Shown in pieces: positions 61,911-64,000 of a DNA stretch of 64,000 nucleotides (the first letter of the stretch is position 1; each line of letters opens with the position of its first letter). Made by a program: the position numbers and the translations under genes. The notes under the pieces are model-generated. The model was not told where the DNA came from and searched no databases. It saw only the letters and a list, made by a program, of their open reading frames with translations. This DNA is from Neobacillus mesonae (GTDB lineage: Bacteria; Bacillota; Bacilli; Bacillales; Cytobacillaceae): positions 336,203-400,202 of the forward strand of contig NZ_KV440949.1 in assembly GCF_001636315.1 (NCBI RefSeq), given 5' to 3'.

Positions 61911-63377
61911 ATGGAAACAATAGCGCGAAATTCCATTAAAAAAGGCGTTGCTGCCGCCTTAACGATTACCTCAGCTGTCCTTGTATTGATGATGATTTTT
62001 GGTGTTATGATGTTATTAAACCAAGGAAATACAATTAAAATTTCGCCACAGTTATTCTACGAGATCATGACAATCCACGGGACTGGGATGGTTGGCATCG
62101 CAGCATTAGGTGGAAGCGCCATCATGTGGTATTTCTTATCAAAGTATATTCAGCTGAATCCGAAGATCTTTTTCACCAATTTGTTTCTCACTTTAATTGG
62201 GGTGATTATGGTCTTGGCTGCTATTTTTGTGTTTAATTTTTCTGATGGCTGGACCTTCCTTTATCCGCTGCCTTCTGCCTCGGCAAAAATATATGGTACA
62301 ACGGGTGCCTTACTATTCCTATTTGGCTTGTTAATCTTAGGTATTGGGTATCTGATTATGTACTTCTATATAGCTGCGAGACTTATCAAAGAATATGGCG
62401 GCCTAGGTAAATCACTTGGCTGGGATTATATTTTTAGAGGCAAGAAAGGTTATGGACCGCCTTCTGCTGTTGTTGCTTCTACAATGGTGATTATCGCAAA
62501 TTCTGTAGGTGTCCTCGCAGGGGCAACAGCCCTAGTCGAGTCAATCATCAATATTTTGTTCCCTGCTGTCTCCTTTGATCCAATGATGGCAAAACATTTA
62601 ACTTATGCTTTTGGACATATCTTTGCAAACTGTACGATTTATATGGCGGTTATTGCCGTTTACGAAATATTATCTGAATACACAGGCCGTCCGTGGAAAC
62701 CCAATAAAGCGTTTCTCATTGCATGGAACTGTTCTACCCTGTTTACATTGATGATCTATACGCACCATCTATTAATGGACTTTGCGGTACCGCAATGGAT
62801 GTTAATTATTGGACAAGTATTTTCATATGCTAATGGTCTGCCAGTTATGGTTGTAACGGCCTATGGTGCGTTGATGATTGTATTCCGTTCAGCTGTTAAA
62901 TGGGACTTTGCATCTAGTATGATGTTTTTGGCGATGTTCGGCTGGGTGGCCGGTGCTGTTCCAGCAATTATTGATGCAACAATTGTTGTAAATCACGTCA
63001 TGCATAATACAAAATGGGTACCTGGACATTTCCATACTTATATGGGAATGGGTGTAATTGCGATGATCTTTGGCTTCATGTATTATTTCAATAAAACAGA
63101 AGGTACCCAAAAACAAACAGGCACTGATCAGTTTGCAATTGCTATCTATTTTCTTTTCTTCTCCGGTTTAGCAGGCTCATTTCTATATGCTGGAAAAATC
63201 AGTGTCCCTCGCCGCTGGGCAGAGCATTTACCAGAATGGACCGGTTCAGACCAAATCGGTGCCATTTGTGGTGCTTTTGTAATAATCGCTGCAGTAATCT
63301 TTACCACTCGATTTATTTATGGTTTAAGAAATGTGGGGAAAAAGCCGCAAGAAAAAATCTTTAAATCTGTTTCATAA
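61911..63377 (+). CDS. Heme-copper oxidase-type subunit I (ba3-like / NO reductase-like)
   Basis: A 488-aa integral membrane protein, about 12 helices. Metal ligands seen: His56 in TIHGTGM (low-spin heme), His236 in FGHIFAN, His285-His286 in YTHHLLMD (CuB), and His373 and His375 in VPGHFH (the hemes). Where oxygen reductases of this family have H-P-x-x-Y with the cross-linked Tyr, this protein has H-I-F-A-N, so Tyr is replaced by Asn240. That absence is a feature of heme-copper nitric oxide reductases. ATG 61911 follows GGGAGGT; a start at 61881 lies inside subunit II. Confidence 0.88.
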   Translation: METIARNSIKKGVAAALTITSAVLVLMMIFGVMMLLNQGNTIKISPQLFYEIMTIHGTGMVGIAALGGSAIMWYFLSKYIQLNPKIFFTNLFLTLIGVIMVLAAIFVFNFSDGWTFLYPLPSASAKIYGTTGALLFLFGLLILGIGYLIMYFYIAARLIKEYGGLGKSLGWDYIFRGKKGYGPPSAVVASTMVIIANSVGVLAGATALVESIINILFPAVSFDPMMAKHLTYAFGHIFANCTIYMAVIAVYEILSEYTGRPWKPNKAFLIAWNCSTLFTLMIYTHHLLMDFAVPQWMLIIGQVFSYANGLPVMVVTAYGALMIVFRSAVKWDFASSMMFLAMFGWVAGAVPAIIDATIVVNHVMHNTKWVPGHFHTYMGMGVIAMIFGFMYYFNKTEGTQKQTGTDQFAIAIYFLFFSGLAGSFLYAGKISVPRRWAEHLPEWTGSDQIGAICGAFVIIAAVIFTTRFIYGLRNVGKKPQEKIFKSVS

Positions 63378-63380
63378 TAA

Positions 63381-63419
63381 AAACAATCCAGCCGAAAATG
63401 TTCGGCTGGATTGTTTTTT
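63381..63419 (+). terminator. Terminator of the oxidase genes
   Basis: AAACAATCCAGCCGAA pairs with TTCGGCTGGATTGTTT (63401-63416), followed by a T-run. The 130 bases from here to the yjcZ-type gene include only a small GTCCAA/TTTGGAC repeat. Confidence 0.92.
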
Positions 63420-63550
63420 CATTTATTTTAAAATACTTTTTTAGAATAGCCTTTTTTTAAATACTTTTAACAATTTCGGGCAGTTCGTCCAATCGTTTGG
63501 ACATGCTTCTACATATTTTGTATTAGTAAAGCATAAGGAGGTGTAGCATA

Positions 63551-63646
63551 ATGAGTGGATATGGTGGAAGCATGAGCTTTGTTTTGATTGTTGTTCTGTT
63601 TATCCTGTTAATCATCGTAGGTACTTCCTTCGGTAGTTTCTACTAA
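63551..63646 (+). CDS. YjcZ-type sporulation peptide, 31 aa
   Basis: AAGGAGG is 8 bases before the ATG. The 31-residue peptide has a Gly/Ser-rich head (MSGYGGSMS), one membrane helix (FVLIVVLFILLIIVGTS) and a short tail (SFGSFY), the plan of the YjcZ/YczI-type sporulation peptides. Such peptides are made in the spore and their role is unknown. Confidence 0.8.
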   Translation: MSGYGGSMSFVLIVVLFILLIIVGTSFGSFY

Positions 63647-63726
63647 GGGTAAAGGAACCATCCAGTCGGCAGTCCTCCACAAATGACAGTGGGATTGTTC
63701 TATACTATCCTGTAATCCTCCTAAAA

Positions 63727-63757
63727 TAAAGGCTGAGCGTTCGGTGCTCAGCCTTTA
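63727..63757. terminator. Bidirectional terminator
   Basis: TAAAGGCTGAGC and GCTCAGCCTTTA arms around GTTCGGT, between the yjcZ-type gene and the partial gene. Confidence 0.85.
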
Positions 63758-63765
63758 TTATGATA

Positions 63766-64000
63766 CTACCTCTTAGATTTTCGATATCCGGCATCCTGTG
63801 CATCTTTTTCAGAACAAAACCAAACAATATTGTCCTTAGCAGCATCATAGTAATTTCCGCCAGGAACATGGTAAATATGAGAATTGGCGTTCCCTTTAAT
63901 TTTACCTTTACAGTTCAAGTTTGTTTCTTTGTCGTCACTAGGGTTATTTTGGAAGCTGCCCCCGCCTATATTTTTTGAAGGCGTTTTGGACGGTTGATTG
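63766..64000 (-). CDS. C-terminal part of a sunset/nuclease-type protein (partial)
   Basis: The minus-strand frame is open from the right edge to TAG at 63766 and gives about 78 residues. Key parts: GGGSFQNNPSD, then CKGKIKGNANSHIYHVPGGN, and FCSEKDAQDAGYRKSKR. This is the small C-terminal domain (CxGxIKGN..IYH.PG..YY, F..E..A..AGYR.S.R) that ends many secreted Bacillus nucleases or sunset-domain proteins. The N-terminal part is outside the window. Confidence 0.7.
   Translation of the reverse strand, partial: NQPSKTPSKNIGGGSFQNNPSDDKETNLNCKGKIKGNANSHIYHVPGGNYYDAAKDNIVWFCSEKDAQDAGYRKSKR

Noticed and set aside
63760..63978. Plus-strand frame of 72 codons
   Set aside because: It is antisense to the partial minus-strand gene, whose motifs are clear.

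Overview
The window looks like chromosomal DNA from a spore-forming Bacillaceae bacterium, most like Neobacillus or a close Bacillus relative. The support is AAGGAGG-type ribosome binding sites with frequent TTG/GTG starts, a Bacillus-type rRNA leader, and sporulation genes (csgA, racA, a yjcZ-type peptide, a 2Duf-like spore membrane protein, a sporulenol-type squalene cyclase). Genus is inferred, not proven. No tRNA genes and no CRISPR array were seen. One intact insertion sequence, one IS remnant and several palindromic or tandem repeats are present.

Layout. 1-900: 5' part of a 16S rRNA gene (minus) with tandem promoters. 1.1-3.8 kb: a small ORF, exoA, ppiB, a CBO0543-type membrane protein and a decayed DUF2515 gene. 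3.9-5.8 kb: squalene-hopene/sporulenol cyclase. 5.8-12.9 kb: urea island with a UreH-type nickel permease, a urea transporter and ureABCEFGD. 13-18.6 kb: Mug glycosylase, a secreted acidic protein, a small anchored protein, ApbE and a ferric-reductase-like membrane protein, facing a two-component system, then a YitT protein. 18.75-20.19 kb: an intact IS3/IS150-type element sitting inside the terminator of an HtrA gene, which lies downstream of a second two-component system. 24-30 kb: thioesterase, VanW, IS1182 remnant in a palindromic repeat, small spore-type genes, YitT. 30-33.6 kb: small ORFs, two DUF1657 genes and a DUF421-DUF1657 fusion (2Duf), then a DMT exporter. 33.8-35.6 kb: lysine riboswitch and lysine permease. 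35.6-38.3 kb: DUF2089 operon and asnS. 39-42.4 kb: HelD and YceI with marked operators. 42.5-45.3 kb: L,D-transpeptidase, a 52-bp tandem repeat array, CsoR/CstR-type repressor and a cysteine-desulfurase-like enzyme. 46-50 kb: DMT, two MerR-like DNA-binding proteins (one RacA), Gre-like factor, acyltransferase. 50.6-56.8 kb: NrnB, third two-component system, two tandem DUF2238 proteins, aspartokinase. 57-60.7 kb: NUDIX hydrolase and a TrpXYZ-type ABC importer. 61-64 kb: a small Spo0E-like ORF, a CuA subunit II plus a heme-copper subunit I that lacks the usual tyrosine, a yjcZ-type peptide and the end of another gene.

How the genes work together. The urea island forms one pathway: urea uptake, nickel uptake, apo-urease and its metallochaperones. 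The ApbE cluster with its convergent kinase/regulator pair looks like an envelope flavin or electron-transfer module. The kinase, regulator and HtrA genes form an envelope-stress unit. The DUF1657/2Duf genes have a sigma-G-like promoter and probably belong to the forespore.
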